Source: Candidatus Accumulibacter necessarius
Lineage (GTDB): Bacteria > Pseudomonadota > Gammaproteobacteria > Burkholderiales > Rhodocyclaceae
Assembly (NCBI GenBank): GCA_017302435.1
Contig: JAFLDL010000036.1
Coordinates: forward strand, 1 to 49,047
DNA length: 49,047 bases
Direction: 5' to 3'
Position numbers and translations under genes: made by a program. Shown here one piece after another: positions 25,519 through 33,737 of this stretch (position 1 is its first letter; each line of letters opens with the position of its first letter). The notes below the pieces were generated by a model, which made no database searches, was not told the DNA's origin, and saw nothing but the letters and a program-made list of their open reading frames with translations.

Positions 25519-27018
25519 TCAGTCCCTGGTGAAGCGGCGGTACTGGACGGCTTCAGCGACATGCTGCGCCTCGATAGCGTCGCAGCCAGTGATGTCGGCA
25601 ATAGTGCGCGCAACCTTGAGCAGACGATGGAAGGCACGCGCCGAAAGGTCAAAGCGGCTGATGGCGTGTTTCAGAAGTGCCGCTGCCGCTGCCTGGGGCT
25701 GGCAGTGCTGGTCGATCTCTTTGGTCGTCAGGCGAGAATTGGCCTTTCCCTGTCGCACGGTCTGTCTCTCGCGAGCCAGGGTCACACGCGCACGGACGCT
25801 GGCCGAGGCTTCGCCGTCGGGCGCCTGCTGCAGCACCTCGGCGGGTACCGCCGGCACCTCGATCTGCAGGTCGATGCGGTCGAGCAGCGGGCCGGAAAGC
25901 CGGCTGCGATAGCGCAATACCTGGTCCGGCGTGCACCGGCAACGTCCGCGAGCATCGCCGTGATATCCACAGGGACATGGATTCATCGCTGCGACCAGCT
26001 GGAATTGCGCTGGGAATTCCGCCTGCCGGGCAGCGCGTGAGATGTGAATGCAGCCCGAGTCAAGTGGCTCGCGCAGCGCTTCCAGCACCCGGCGATCGAA
26101 CTCGGGAATCTCGTCGAGGAAAAGAACGCCCTGATGTGCCAGCGAGATCTCGCCGGGCCGAGGTACGCTGCCACCGCCGACCAGTGCTGCCGAGGAAGCT
26201 GTATGATGCGGCGCACGATAGGGATGACGGCGAAAAGCCTCGGGGCAAAACTGCCCGGCCAGCGACAGCACCGCCGCCGATTCAAGCGCGGCAGCGAGCG
26301 TCATTGGCGGCAACAGGCCGGGAAGCCGACTGGCAAGCATCGATTTGCCGGTACCCGGAGGACCCGCAAACAGGATCGAATGCGCCCCCGCAGCGGCAAT
26401 CTCGAGCGCGCGCTTGGCCTGCACCTGGCCACGGACATCGGCGAGGTCGGGGTAGTCGCCGATCTCATCCGATAACCCGTCCGCCGCCTGGCATTCGGTC
26501 AGCCTGCACTGTCCGGTCAGATGCGCGCAAACCTCGAGCAAGGTACCGGCCTCAAGCACCTGCACTTTGCTGGCCAACGCCGCCTCGCGGGCGCTGCTGG
26601 CCGGCAGGACGAAACTGCGCCCCTTGCCGCCTGCGGCAAGGACCATCGCCAACGCGCCACGGATCGGCCGCAACTCGCCAGAAAGCGACAGTTCGCCGGC
26701 AAATTCATGGCCGGCCAAGGCCGTGCCCGGGATCTGACCCGAGGCGGCGAGAATGCCGAGTGCAATCGGCAGGTCGAAGCGGCCCGATTCCTTCGGCAGA
26801 TCGGCTGGCGCCAGGTTGACCGTGATGCGCTTGCGGGGAAACTCGAAACCGGAGTTCTGCAGCGCCGCCCGCACCCGATCACGCGCTTCCTTGACTTCGG
26901 TGTCGGGCAAGCCGACCAACGTGACGTTTGGCAAGCCGCCCGCCAGATGCACCTCGACTGCAACCTCGGGAGCAGCGAGACCGTCGAGGCCCCGGCTATG
27001 GACAATTGCGAGAGTCAT
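25519..27018 (-). CDS. comM: ComM/YifB Mg-chelatase-like AAA+ ATPase
   Basis: This 499-aa protein has an N-terminal Lon-like domain (LVGLPDTEVKEARDRVRAAL), the Walker A GPPGTGKS at 219-226, GVLFLDEIPEF as Walker B, and a Cys-rich insert NPCPCGYHGDARGRCRC. ComM is a hexameric helicase that extends branch migration when transformed DNA is integrated into the chromosome. It follows ubiK by 75 bases on the same strand and is probably co-transcribed with it. It implies natural-transformation potential only if other com genes are present; none are in this window. Confidence 0.95.
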   Translation of the reverse strand: MTLAIVHSRGLDGLAAPEVAVEVHLAGGLPNVTLVGLPDTEVKEARDRVRAALQNSGFEFPRKRITVNLAPADLPKESGRFDLPIALGILAASGQIPGTALAGHEFAGELSLSGELRPIRGALAMVLAAGGKGRSFVLPASSAREAALASKVQVLEAGTLLEVCAHLTGQCRLTECQAADGLSDEIGDYPDLADVRGQVQAKRALEIAAAGAHSILFAGPPGTGKSMLASRLPGLLPPMTLAAALESAAVLSLAGQFCPEAFRRHPYRAPHHTASSAALVGGGSVPRPGEISLAHQGVLFLDEIPEFDRRVLEALREPLDSGCIHISRAARQAEFPAQFQLVAAMNPCPCGYHGDARGRCRCTPDQVLRYRSRLSGPLLDRIDLQIEVPAVPAEVLQQAPDGEASASVRARVTLARERQTVRQGKANSRLTTKEIDQHCQPQAAAAALLKHAISRFDLSARAFHRLLKVARTIADITGCDAIEAQHVAEAVQYRRFTRD

Positions 27019-27093
27019 CGGGAGAGATTGCGCACCAGGGCCGCCGACAGCAATCCGGACGCTGGCTGGCGCTTGAACGCCTGCGCCTGAGGC

Positions 27094-27348
27094 TCAGGCC
27101 GCCGGGTCCGGCGGTTCCGGCGGATTTTCCAGGTGGTCAAGCCGCGCTTCAAGCGCCTTCAGCTTTTCCCTGGTGCGCTGCAGGACCTGCGTCTGGATGT
27201 CGAACTCCTCACGACTGACCAGATCGAGCTTGGCAAAGACACTGGCCAGCAGTGCGCGGGCGTTCTTCTCGATGTCGGCTGCTGGACTGGCGGCAATGAT
27301 GCTGCTCAGACGAGCACCGAGCTCTTCAAACATTTTGGGGTCAAGCAT
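27094..27348 (-). CDS. ubiK: Ubiquinone biosynthesis accessory factor UbiK
   Basis: This 84-aa protein begins with MLDPKMFEELGARL and ends in a coiled coil (REEFDIQTQVLQRTREKLKALEARL) plus a Pro-rich tail, the BMFP/YqiC layout. UbiK helps the aerobic ubiquinone assembly complex with UbiJ. The frame is open far upstream antisense to glnK, but the family N-terminus fixes the start at 27348. It is divergent from glnK-amtB, whose control region lies between. Confidence 0.9.
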   Translation of the reverse strand: MLDPKMFEELGARLSSIIAASPAADIEKNARALLASVFAKLDLVSREEFDIQTQVLQRTREKLKALEARLDHLENPPEPPDPAA

Positions 27349-27420
27349 GGTAATCACCGAATGGCGCAGAGGGTTGCAGGGCGGAACGAGTTTAGCACAG
27401 GCGCAGCGCTGAACATGAGA

Positions 27421-27437
27421 CGCACCACTTCGGTGCA
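27421..27437 (+). promoter_or_regulatory. NtrC-like binding site 1
   Basis: The dyad GCACC-N5-GGTGCA matches the NtrC consensus TGCACC-N5-GGTGCA except for the first base. It lies about 94 bases upstream of the sigma-54 -24 element, a normal enhancer distance. The second site is centred 31 bases downstream. Confidence 0.75.
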
Positions 27438-27451
27438 TTTCTTGCGATAGC

Positions 27452-27468
27452 TGCGCAATCGGAGTGCA
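27452..27468 (+). promoter_or_regulatory. NtrC-like binding site 2
   Basis: TGCGCAATCGGAGTGCA keeps TGC and GTGCA at the correct 17-bp span of the NtrC dyad, with three departures from consensus. Its centre is 31 bases from site 1, about three helical turns, so two dimers could bind on one DNA face. Confidence 0.65.
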
Positions 27469-27530
27469 ACACGCTCGGTCAGGTCGTGCCATCAGAGGCC
27501 AAGGCCGTGTTTTCTTGGAATACTTAATCC

Positions 27531-27969
<439 letters not shown>

Positions 27970-27979
27970 GGAGGAAATC

Positions 27980-29461
27980 ATGAAGCGCATATTCGCCATC
28001 CTCGCCCTGCTCGGCGCCGTCAGCATCGGCGCTCCAGCCTGGGCGGAAGAGAAACCTGCAGCTCCGGCTGCGACCACATCGGCGGCTGTCGAACCGGCCG
28101 CTGCCCCTGCCACCACGGCCACCGCCGAACCGGCTGCGGCGGCACCAGCAGCGGTCGCCAACAAGGGCGACAACGCCTGGATCATGACCAGCGCAGCACT
28201 GGTCATCCTGATGTCGATCCCCGGACTGGCGCTATTCTACGGCGGCTTGGTTCGCACCAAGAACATGCTCTCGGTGCTGATGCAGGTCTTCATTACCTTC
28301 TCGCTGATCAGCGTACTCTGGGTTGTCTACGGCTACTCCCTGGCCTTTACCGAAGGTGGCGGCTTCTTTGGCGTGCTCGACAAGATCTTCCTCAAGGGAA
28401 TCACGCCCGAATCGGTCGCGGCAACCTTCTCCAAAGGGGTGGTCGTATCCGAGCTGGCCTACGTCATTTTTCAGGGCGCGTTCGCAGCAATCACGTGCGG
28501 CCTGATCGTCGGCGCCTTCGCCGAACGGGCAAAATTCGCCGCCATCCTGGTGTTCATGGTGATCTGGTTTACGCTCTCCTACCTGCCGATGGCACACATG
28601 GTGTGGTACTGGGCCGGGCCGGATGCCTACGTAGACGCAGCAGCAGGCGAGGCGGCAGGCAAAACGGCTGGCTTCCTCTTCCAGAAAGGCGCCCTCGACT
28701 TCGCCGGCGGCACCGTGGTACACATCAATGCGGCCGTAGCCGGCCTGATCGGAGCGATCGTCATCGGCAAGCGGATTGGCTACGGTCGGGAATCGATGGC
28801 TCCGCACAGCCTGACTTTCACGATGATCGGTGCTTCCCTGCTCTGGTTTGGCTGGTTCGGCTTCAATGCCGGCTCGGCACTCGAAGCGAGCGGCGGCGCT
28901 GCGCTGGCGATGGTCAATACCTGGGTGGCAACCGCTTGCGCCGCGATGTCCTGGATGCTGGCGGAATGGATGCTGAAGGGCAAGCCATCGATGCTCGGTG
29001 CTGCGTCGGGTGCGGTGGCAGGCCTAGTGGCGATCACTCCGGCGGCCGGTTTCGTCGGCGTCGTCGGCGCCATCGTCATCGGCCTGCTGGCGGGTGTGAT
29101 CTGCCTGTGGGGCGTCAATGGCCTGAAGCGCATGCTTGGAGCTGACGATTCGCTCGACGTCTTTGGCGTCCATGGCGTCGGCGGGATTCTCGGCGCAATC
29201 CTCACCGGCGTCTTCGCGGATCCTGCGCTGGGCGGCACCGGTGTCTATGACTACGTAGCCAACGCAGTCGGCAGCTACGACATGAGCGCACAGGTGATCA
29301 GCCAGTTGTGGGGCGTCGGCACCGTGATCGTCTGGTCTGGCGTCGTTTCCCTGGTGGCGTTCAAACTGGTCGATCTGATCATCGGTCTGCGGGTGCCTGA
29401 AGAAGAAGAACGCGAAGGTCTCGACATCACGTCACACGGCGAATCAGCCTATCACTACTGA
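27980..29461 (+). CDS. amtB: Ammonium transporter AmtB
   Basis: This 493-aa protein has a cleavable signal peptide (residues 1-22, ending APAWA), an Ala/Pro/Thr-rich linker to about residue 62, then the eleven-helix Amt core beginning WIMTSAALVILMSIPGLALFYGGLVR. The twin pore histidines are in VVHINAAVAG and FGVHGVGG. It conducts ammonium across the inner membrane and is gated by GlnK. AGGAGGAAAT is an excellent ribosome binding site. The low-complexity linker is longer than in the E. coli protein. A terminator follows 36 bases downstream. Confidence 0.96.
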   Translation: MKRIFAILALLGAVSIGAPAWAEEKPAAPAATTSAAVEPAAAPATTATAEPAAAAPAAVANKGDNAWIMTSAALVILMSIPGLALFYGGLVRTKNMLSVLMQVFITFSLISVLWVVYGYSLAFTEGGGFFGVLDKIFLKGITPESVAATFSKGVVVSELAYVIFQGAFAAITCGLIVGAFAERAKFAAILVFMVIWFTLSYLPMAHMVWYWAGPDAYVDAAAGEAAGKTAGFLFQKGALDFAGGTVVHINAAVAGLIGAIVIGKRIGYGRESMAPHSLTFTMIGASLLWFGWFGFNAGSALEASGGAALAMVNTWVATACAAMSWMLAEWMLKGKPSMLGAASGAVAGLVAITPAAGFVGVVGAIVIGLLAGVICLWGVNGLKRMLGADDSLDVFGVHGVGGILGAILTGVFADPALGGTGVYDYVANAVGSYDMSAQVISQLWGVGTVIVWSGVVSLVAFKLVDLIIGLRVPEEEEREGLDITSHGESAYHY

Positions 29462-29497
29462 GCCTCCCGGTCTCTCCTGCACAGTCTCTCCCCTTTT

Positions 29498-29527
29498 GGG
29501 CGCCCTCGCGGCGCCCTCTTTTTTTCT
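29498..29527 (+). terminator. Rho-independent terminator after amtB
   Basis: The stem GGGCGCC/GGCGCCC encloses a 5-base loop and is followed by TCTTTTTTT. It closes the glnK-amtB operon. The remaining bases up to the tRNA promoter hold nothing recognisable. Confidence 0.85.
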
Positions 29528-29714
29528 CCGAGAAATGACATGTTCGTTCTAACGCCTGTCAGCAACGACCACGGGCAGCCGGGAAATTTCTGGCCAGCAG
29601 GTTGTTTGTAAGATGACTTCTGCGAGGATTCGAAAGGCGCATTAGTCATCGTTCAACGCATGAAGGAATGGACTCGGCAGTTAAGCCAACGGAATGCAGA
29701 AATGCTCGCCTGCC

Positions 29715-29743
29715 TTGACAGTCCTGATGCCCTTCCCTATACT
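29715..29743 (+). promoter_or_regulatory. Sigma-70 promoter of the tRNA-Lys pair
   Basis: TTGACA (29715-29720) and TATACT (29738-29743) are separated by exactly 17 bases, and the first tRNA-Lys begins 13 bases after the -10. This is a strong consensus promoter. Confidence 0.88.
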
Positions 29744-29756
29744 TCGCCGCTTTGCA

Positions 29757-29832
29757 GGGTTGGTAGCTCAGTCGGTAGAGCAGTGGACTTTTAATCCATT
29801 GGTCGTGGGTTCGAATCCCACCCGACCCACCA
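29757..29832 (+). tRNA. tRNA-Lys (anticodon TTT)
   Basis: The acceptor stem is GGGTTGG/CCGACCC, the anticodon loop CTTTTAA (anticodon TTT), the T loop TTCGAAT with stem GTGGG/CCCAC, and CCA is encoded. It is the first gene of a two-tRNA unit. Confidence 0.95.
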
Positions 29833-29871
29833 GTCGAAAGTGTCTTCTGCTTCTGTCGTTGGTTGCTTCGT

Positions 29872-29947
29872 GGGGCGTTAGCTCAGTTGGTAGAGCAGCG
29901 GACTCTTAATCCGTAGGTCCAGAGTTCGAGTCTCTGACGCCCCACCA
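29872..29947 (+). tRNA. tRNA-Lys (anticodon CTT)
   Basis: The acceptor stem is GGGGCGT/ACGCCCC, the anticodon stem GCGGA/TCCGT encloses CTCTTAA (anticodon CTT), and CCA is encoded. It lies 39 bases after the first tRNA-Lys. It is the last core gene before the integrase-bearing region and so the likely attachment site of the island. Confidence 0.95.
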
Positions 29948-29964
29948 GAGAAATCAAGCACTTA

Positions 29965-29996
29965 GCCTCGGTCAACAGCCGGGGCTTTTTGTTTTT
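29965..29996 (+). terminator. Rho-independent terminator after the tRNA-Lys pair
   Basis: GCCTCGG-N7-CCGGGGC (one T-G pair) is followed by TTTTTGTTTTT. It lies 18 bases after the tRNA CCA end. Just beyond is GTGTAATTCCTGTGTAAT, a short direct repeat of GTGTAAT that may be an integrase arm-type site (speculative). Confidence 0.82.
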
Positions 29997-30182
29997 GTGT
30001 AATTCCTGTGTAATCGCGCCAAGAATTCACACATCGATACGCCCCCACCTTTCACGCATTCCGCCAGTCCATCGAGTCTGTACGCGGCGTTCGCGGCGGC
30101 AAATTGCCCCGAAATGTAACAGAAGCGGGGAAGTTGATCTATACCGCCTGCTTGCCAAATGGATACCCATCGAGCGCTTCGC

Positions 30183-31256
30183 TCAGTTGCGCGCCTTCGC
30201 GCTGAAATAGTCTGCAATGGCGTCCAGCGGATTGGTCCCGTCCTCACTATCGGTTCCAAGGTCTTGCGGTGTCACGTCAGTGCTCGGAACCACGCCGTTA
30301 ATCACCCATTCGATGCATCCGAGGTCACGAATCGCGATAGCCAAGTCATCGAGTTGGCCTGCCGTCTGGCACTTCAAGAAATGGTTCAATGCGCCTGCGC
30401 AAAGGTCAGCAACCTGAATCTGCGGCAGCAGCGACGAGTCGCCTTGTGACAGCGACGTTGCCCGCAAGGGGAAATGAAACTTCCGACGGTCGTACCCCAC
30501 CAGTTGGGATTGCTCGCCGCTCATCGCCATCATGCTTTCAAACGTCTCGCAAGACGCCAGCACAGGCTTTGAGTTGTCGTGAATCACCTCGAAGCGAGTG
30601 CCCTTCCTCTTGCCCCATTCGTTGATGTGCTGGAACAAGGCCGGAATTGCTGGCTCAAGGGACATTTCGCCGACAAAGTCGAACCACGCCTGGAACAATC
30701 TCGGTTCCGTAAATGGAAACAGATCAGTCTTGAAAACCTCATGGGTCGACGATTCAACCATCGCCTTTCCCGCCTCAAAATACGCTTGGGCATGGGCTTC
30801 GGTCCTGTAGCGCAACAGGTCAACAAACGACTGTAAGAAAGCAGCCGTCCGCTCCTCTCCGCAAAAAACCGGCATGCAGCAGTGAAGCATATTCGCCATC
30901 GCGAGATTGGCACCCCGCTGGTAAAGATCGAACCCCATATCGTGAGCCAGGGTTTCGGCAATCAAGTCAACGAGCTTGGTAACCACCATGAATCGCTTGT
31001 GATACGCATCCACCAGCACCCGAAACCTGTTCAAACGCGGATCAGCCAAGAAGTTCGTCATTCGCCGAATTCCATCGGGCGACTTCCGCAGCGTCTTGAA
31101 CTTGGGCTCCGCTGCCTGTGGGGACCGGACGTGTTGAAGCAACTCGCGGGCTTCAGCGGCGCTGTAGTCGTTTGACGCCAAAACAAAAAACGGCTGGTCG
31201 TTGTCGATCAGCCGCTCGCCGGAGTTGCCGGATTCGTCGCAATAAATCGTTGCCAT
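30183..31256 (-). CDS. DUF3800 domain-containing protein
   Basis: This 357-aa protein opens with IYCDESGNSG, the hallmark of DUF3800, and ends with the second conserved block QIQVADLCAGALNHFL. The acidic D-E-S-G and Q-x-x-D-L residues suggest an RNase H-like metal-dependent nuclease (family-based inference). No signal peptide or membrane segment is seen. The ATG is 3 bases downstream of the integrase stop, so both are on one transcript. DUF3800 genes are frequent in islands and near defence genes. Its position between tRNA and integrase means it moves with the element. Confidence 0.88.
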   Translation of the reverse strand: MATIYCDESGNSGERLIDNDQPFFVLASNDYSAAEARELLQHVRSPQAAEPKFKTLRKSPDGIRRMTNFLADPRLNRFRVLVDAYHKRFMVVTKLVDLIAETLAHDMGFDLYQRGANLAMANMLHCCMPVFCGEERTAAFLQSFVDLLRYRTEAHAQAYFEAGKAMVESSTHEVFKTDLFPFTEPRLFQAWFDFVGEMSLEPAIPALFQHINEWGKRKGTRFEVIHDNSKPVLASCETFESMMAMSGEQSQLVGYDRRKFHFPLRATSLSQGDSSLLPQIQVADLCAGALNHFLKCQTAGQLDDLAIAIRDLGCIEWVINGVVPSTDVTPQDLGTDSEDGTNPLDAIADYFSAKARN

Positions 31257-31259
31257 TGG

Positions 31260-32447
31260 TCAGTTCACCTTTTTGTACCGCTCACTCAGCTTGTCCATTG
31301 CGGTCTGAATGTGCGCGCCGTTCTGGTGGCTATAGCGTTCCACCATCGACAGATTCTTGTGACCGCTGATGCGCTTCACCGTTGGCAGATCCACGCCGGC
31401 CTGCACCAGGTGCGTGATGGCGGTATGGCGCAATGTGTGGCGGACCACCTGCGTTACATCCAGGCCGGCGGCCAGCACACAGCGACGAAACGGCTTGTCC
31501 AGATTGACTGTTCGCCCCTCCTTGGCGGCTATTGAAGGGAACAGCCACGGTAAGCCGGGCTGAAGACTGGCAACATAGCTGGTGAGGTATTCGGCCAGGC
31601 TGCGCGTGATGGGTTGCTCGCGTGCGCCGGCCTTGGCCTTCGGGATGTAGATCACCATCTTTTGCACGTCGATATGCTCACGCCGGATGCTGAGGATTTC
31701 GGTCTTGCGCATCGAGGTATCGAGCCCGATGCGGATGAACGGGTAAATCTGGCGGCTTTGGTCGCCTGCCGCTTCCTTCAGGAGCCGCTCGACCTGCTCT
31801 ACGGTCAGATAGGTGATCCGCCCTGCGTGCTCTTGCAAGCGCTTGATGGTGGCGGGCTTGTGGTCGAGCCATCCCCATTCCACGGCTTTGTTGAGCAGAT
31901 GCGAGAGCGCTGCCAGTTCGCGGTTGATCGTCGCCGGTTTGGTCTCGCCGCCATAGACCGGCTTGCCACCCGGCCCGTTCGGGCGCATGACTAACTCACT
32001 GCCACGCTGCTTTTTGTAACGTTCCACGTCGAAGCTCGCGATCTTCGATAGCGGCGTCTCACCGAAAAACGGCTTCAGGTGCATATTGAAGCGGTAGCGC
32101 TTCATCGGCAAATCCTTTCCGCCCTCCTGTGCTAGTTTGGCGAGGTACTTGTCCGCCGCTTCGCTGAACGACAGCGCCAGCTTGCGACCCTTGGGCAGAT
32201 TGAGGCGCCCGGCCTTGGCGTCCTGCCGCGCCTTGTCGATGAATTCCTCCGCCTGGGTGCGCGTGGTGCCGTCCGATTCACGGCCGATGACACGGTGAAT
32301 GCGCTGGCCATCGACCATGAAGTTGACCGTGAACACCCCGTCGCCGTTAGCTTGCCGCTCAAAGGTGATGCCATGCTCGTTGAGTTTGTCGCCGGCAGCC
32401 AGCTTGCGCATATTCGGGCGAGTGAGTTTGGAAAAAGTCTTGGCCAT
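31260..32447 (-). CDS. int: Tyrosine-type site-specific integrase
   Basis: This 395-aa protein has an N-terminal arm/core-binding half and a C-terminal catalytic domain. The catalytic residues are visible: Arg247 (TSMRKTEIL), His337 and Arg340 (RHTLRHTAITHL), His363 (SGHKNLSMVERY) and the nucleophile Tyr372. It should recombine the element at a tRNA-Lys site. The start at 32447 lacks a strong ribosome binding site; an ATG 15 codons upstream overlaps the RHH gene. It follows that gene by 13 bases on the same strand. All key residues are intact, so the enzyme is probably functional. Confidence 0.92.
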   Translation of the reverse strand: MAKTFSKLTRPNMRKLAAGDKLNEHGITFERQANGDGVFTVNFMVDGQRIHRVIGRESDGTTRTQAEEFIDKARQDAKAGRLNLPKGRKLALSFSEAADKYLAKLAQEGGKDLPMKRYRFNMHLKPFFGETPLSKIASFDVERYKKQRGSELVMRPNGPGGKPVYGGETKPATINRELAALSHLLNKAVEWGWLDHKPATIKRLQEHAGRITYLTVEQVERLLKEAAGDQSRQIYPFIRIGLDTSMRKTEILSIRREHIDVQKMVIYIPKAKAGAREQPITRSLAEYLTSYVASLQPGLPWLFPSIAAKEGRTVNLDKPFRRCVLAAGLDVTQVVRHTLRHTAITHLVQAGVDLPTVKRISGHKNLSMVERYSHQNGAHIQTAMDKLSERYKKVN

Positions 32448-32460
32448 GATTGAGTTCGAT

Positions 32461-33042
32461 CTAGAAAGGAATGTCGTCTTCAAAGTCGCCAAAGCTGGAC
32501 TTGACTTCGGGCTTATCGGCTGGCTTTGCGTCTACCCATGTGGGTAACGTATCCCGTGACGCCTCACCGCGCGCGACCGCACAAAAGTCATCCCAGCGTT
32601 CCCGCAGGCGGTCAAAGCACAAGGAGTCTTCTTCCAAACGCCACGTCCACTTACCACTGTTCTTGTTTGAGTTGCCTTTCCATAGATAGCCGTTCTCGCG
32701 AATGAGCTTCCACCGCTTCTGCTCTTCGTGGCTCAGTAAATCTGGGTAGCTCAACGCAAGTTTCGCAAAACGGTCGGCATCATCAACGTCCCACAGCTTT
32801 GCCGCAACATCGGCAACGGATGTTCCAGGATCGTTACCGTATCCACCCTCCTGGAGATATACCCGACCAAGACTGTCTTCAATCGCCCATTCGATAAAGC
32901 TCGATACGGTTCGCCGCTGCTTGAGCGCGGCAAGTTCCGCCAGATAGCGGAGCTTCGGGTCCAGCCGAACCGTCACCGTCTCGGTCCGGGTCAATTTCCC
33001 GCCGCCGCCCTTGCGCTTGCTTTCCGGATTTTCGGTTGCCAT
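32461..33042 (-). CDS. Ribbon-helix-helix-like DNA-binding protein with SSB-like acidic C-terminus
   Basis: This 193-aa protein starts with a Lys/Gly-rich tail, then ETVTVRLDPKLRYLAELAALKQRRTVSSFIEWAIEDSL (residues 21-58, in pieces), the beta-strand plus two-helix pattern of ribbon-helix-helix repressors. Residues 90-160 are Trp- and charge-rich and unrecognised. It ends GDFEDDIPF, nearly identical to the last residues of bacterial SSB, the tail that recruits replication and repair proteins. It lies upstream of and is probably co-transcribed with the integrase, and is divergent from the replication module, so it may regulate both. The SSB-mimic idea is inference. Confidence 0.75.
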   Translation of the reverse strand: MATENPESKRKGGGGKLTRTETVTVRLDPKLRYLAELAALKQRRTVSSFIEWAIEDSLGRVYLQEGGYGNDPGTSVADVAAKLWDVDDADRFAKLALSYPDLLSHEEQKRWKLIRENGYLWKGNSNKNSGKWTWRLEEDSLCFDRLRERWDDFCAVARGEASRDTLPTWVDAKPADKPEVKSSFGDFEDDIPF

Positions 33043-33105
33043 GTCATGTCCTTTCGTTCAAAGATTCCATTTGGTTCCAGTAAAGACTAACATTACAATA
33101 GTTCT

Positions 33106-33135
33106 TTGACAAGCTTTGTATTGCTCTAGTAGTAT
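33106..33135 (+). promoter_or_regulatory. Promoter of the island replication module
   Basis: TTGACA (33106-33111) and TAGTAT (33130-33135) are 18 bases apart, 33 bases before the HTH gene ATG. The 125-base divergent gap is distinctly AT-rich compared with its surroundings and would be a natural operator for the RHH or HTH protein. Confidence 0.55.
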
Positions 33136-33167
33136 TGTGTTGTCTTTTCATACCTTTGAGAACAGCC

Positions 33168-33413
33168 ATGACACAAACTCCAATCACCCCCATCGAAGTC
33201 AGAACCTACCCGGACGGCCGTATGGACACGAAAAACGCCTCGACCTACACCGGTCTGTCCGAAAAGACCCTGGCCATGATGCGCTGCAACGGCAACGGGC
33301 CAAAGTACGTCAAGCGCGGTCGGATTTTCTATTTCACGGCGGACGTCGACGAATGGATGAACTCTCAGGGGCGCTTGACCAGTACCGCCCAAGCCAAGCA
33401 GCGTCCGGTTTGA
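33168..33413 (+). CDS. AlpA/excisionase-like helix-turn-helix protein
   Basis: This 81-aa protein has a MerR/AlpA-type short HTH: TKNASTYTGLSEKTLAMMRCNGNGPKYVKRGRIFYF (about residues 21-56, in pieces) then DVDEWMNS. Such proteins act as excisionases or activators in P4-like elements. The ATG at 33168 is chosen because it follows the promoter above at a normal distance. It leads the plus-strand operon with the CHC2 and DUF3987 genes and faces the integrase unit. Confidence 0.8.
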   Translation: MTQTPITPIEVRTYPDGRMDTKNASTYTGLSEKTLAMMRCNGNGPKYVKRGRIFYFTADVDEWMNSQGRLTSTAQAKQRPV

Positions 33414-33422
33414 GGGGGCGCC

Positions 33423-33737
33423 ATGCGTTACCCGATGGCAGGCATGAAGCCCAAGCGCGGCCATTTCGACCGCGCCAGCCTGCCCGATCCGCTGACCTAC
33501 TACGCCACCGAGCTTGATCACCTGCGCCCACAAGGGCGCAACGCTACGGCGCGCTGCCCGTTTCACGACGACGCTCATCCAAGCCTGACGGTGAATCTGG
33601 CCACCGGCTCATTTCGCTGCCACGTCCCCGAGTGCGGCGCACACGGTCGCAGCGTGCTGGACTTTCACATGGCCCGTTATGGCTTTGGCTTTGTAGCTAC
33701 CGCCAGAGCGCTGGGCGCCTGGAGCACCACCCCATGA
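33423..33737 (+). CDS. CHC2-type zinc-finger primase-like protein
   Basis: This 104-aa protein has the DnaG-type zinc ribbon: CPFHDDAHPSL and later FRCHVPECGAHG, giving C-x2-H and C-x-x-x-x-C ligands, and a tail DFHMARYGFGFVATARALG. In primases this motif binds single-stranded DNA. Here it is a stand-alone protein, 9 bases after the HTH gene, and its stop overlaps the ATG of the next gene (ATGA). It probably works with that primase-like protein in replication of the element. Confidence 0.85.
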   Translation: MRYPMAGMKPKRGHFDRASLPDPLTYYATELDHLRPQGRNATARCPFHDDAHPSLTVNLATGSFRCHVPECGAHGRSVLDFHMARYGFGFVATARALGAWSTTP

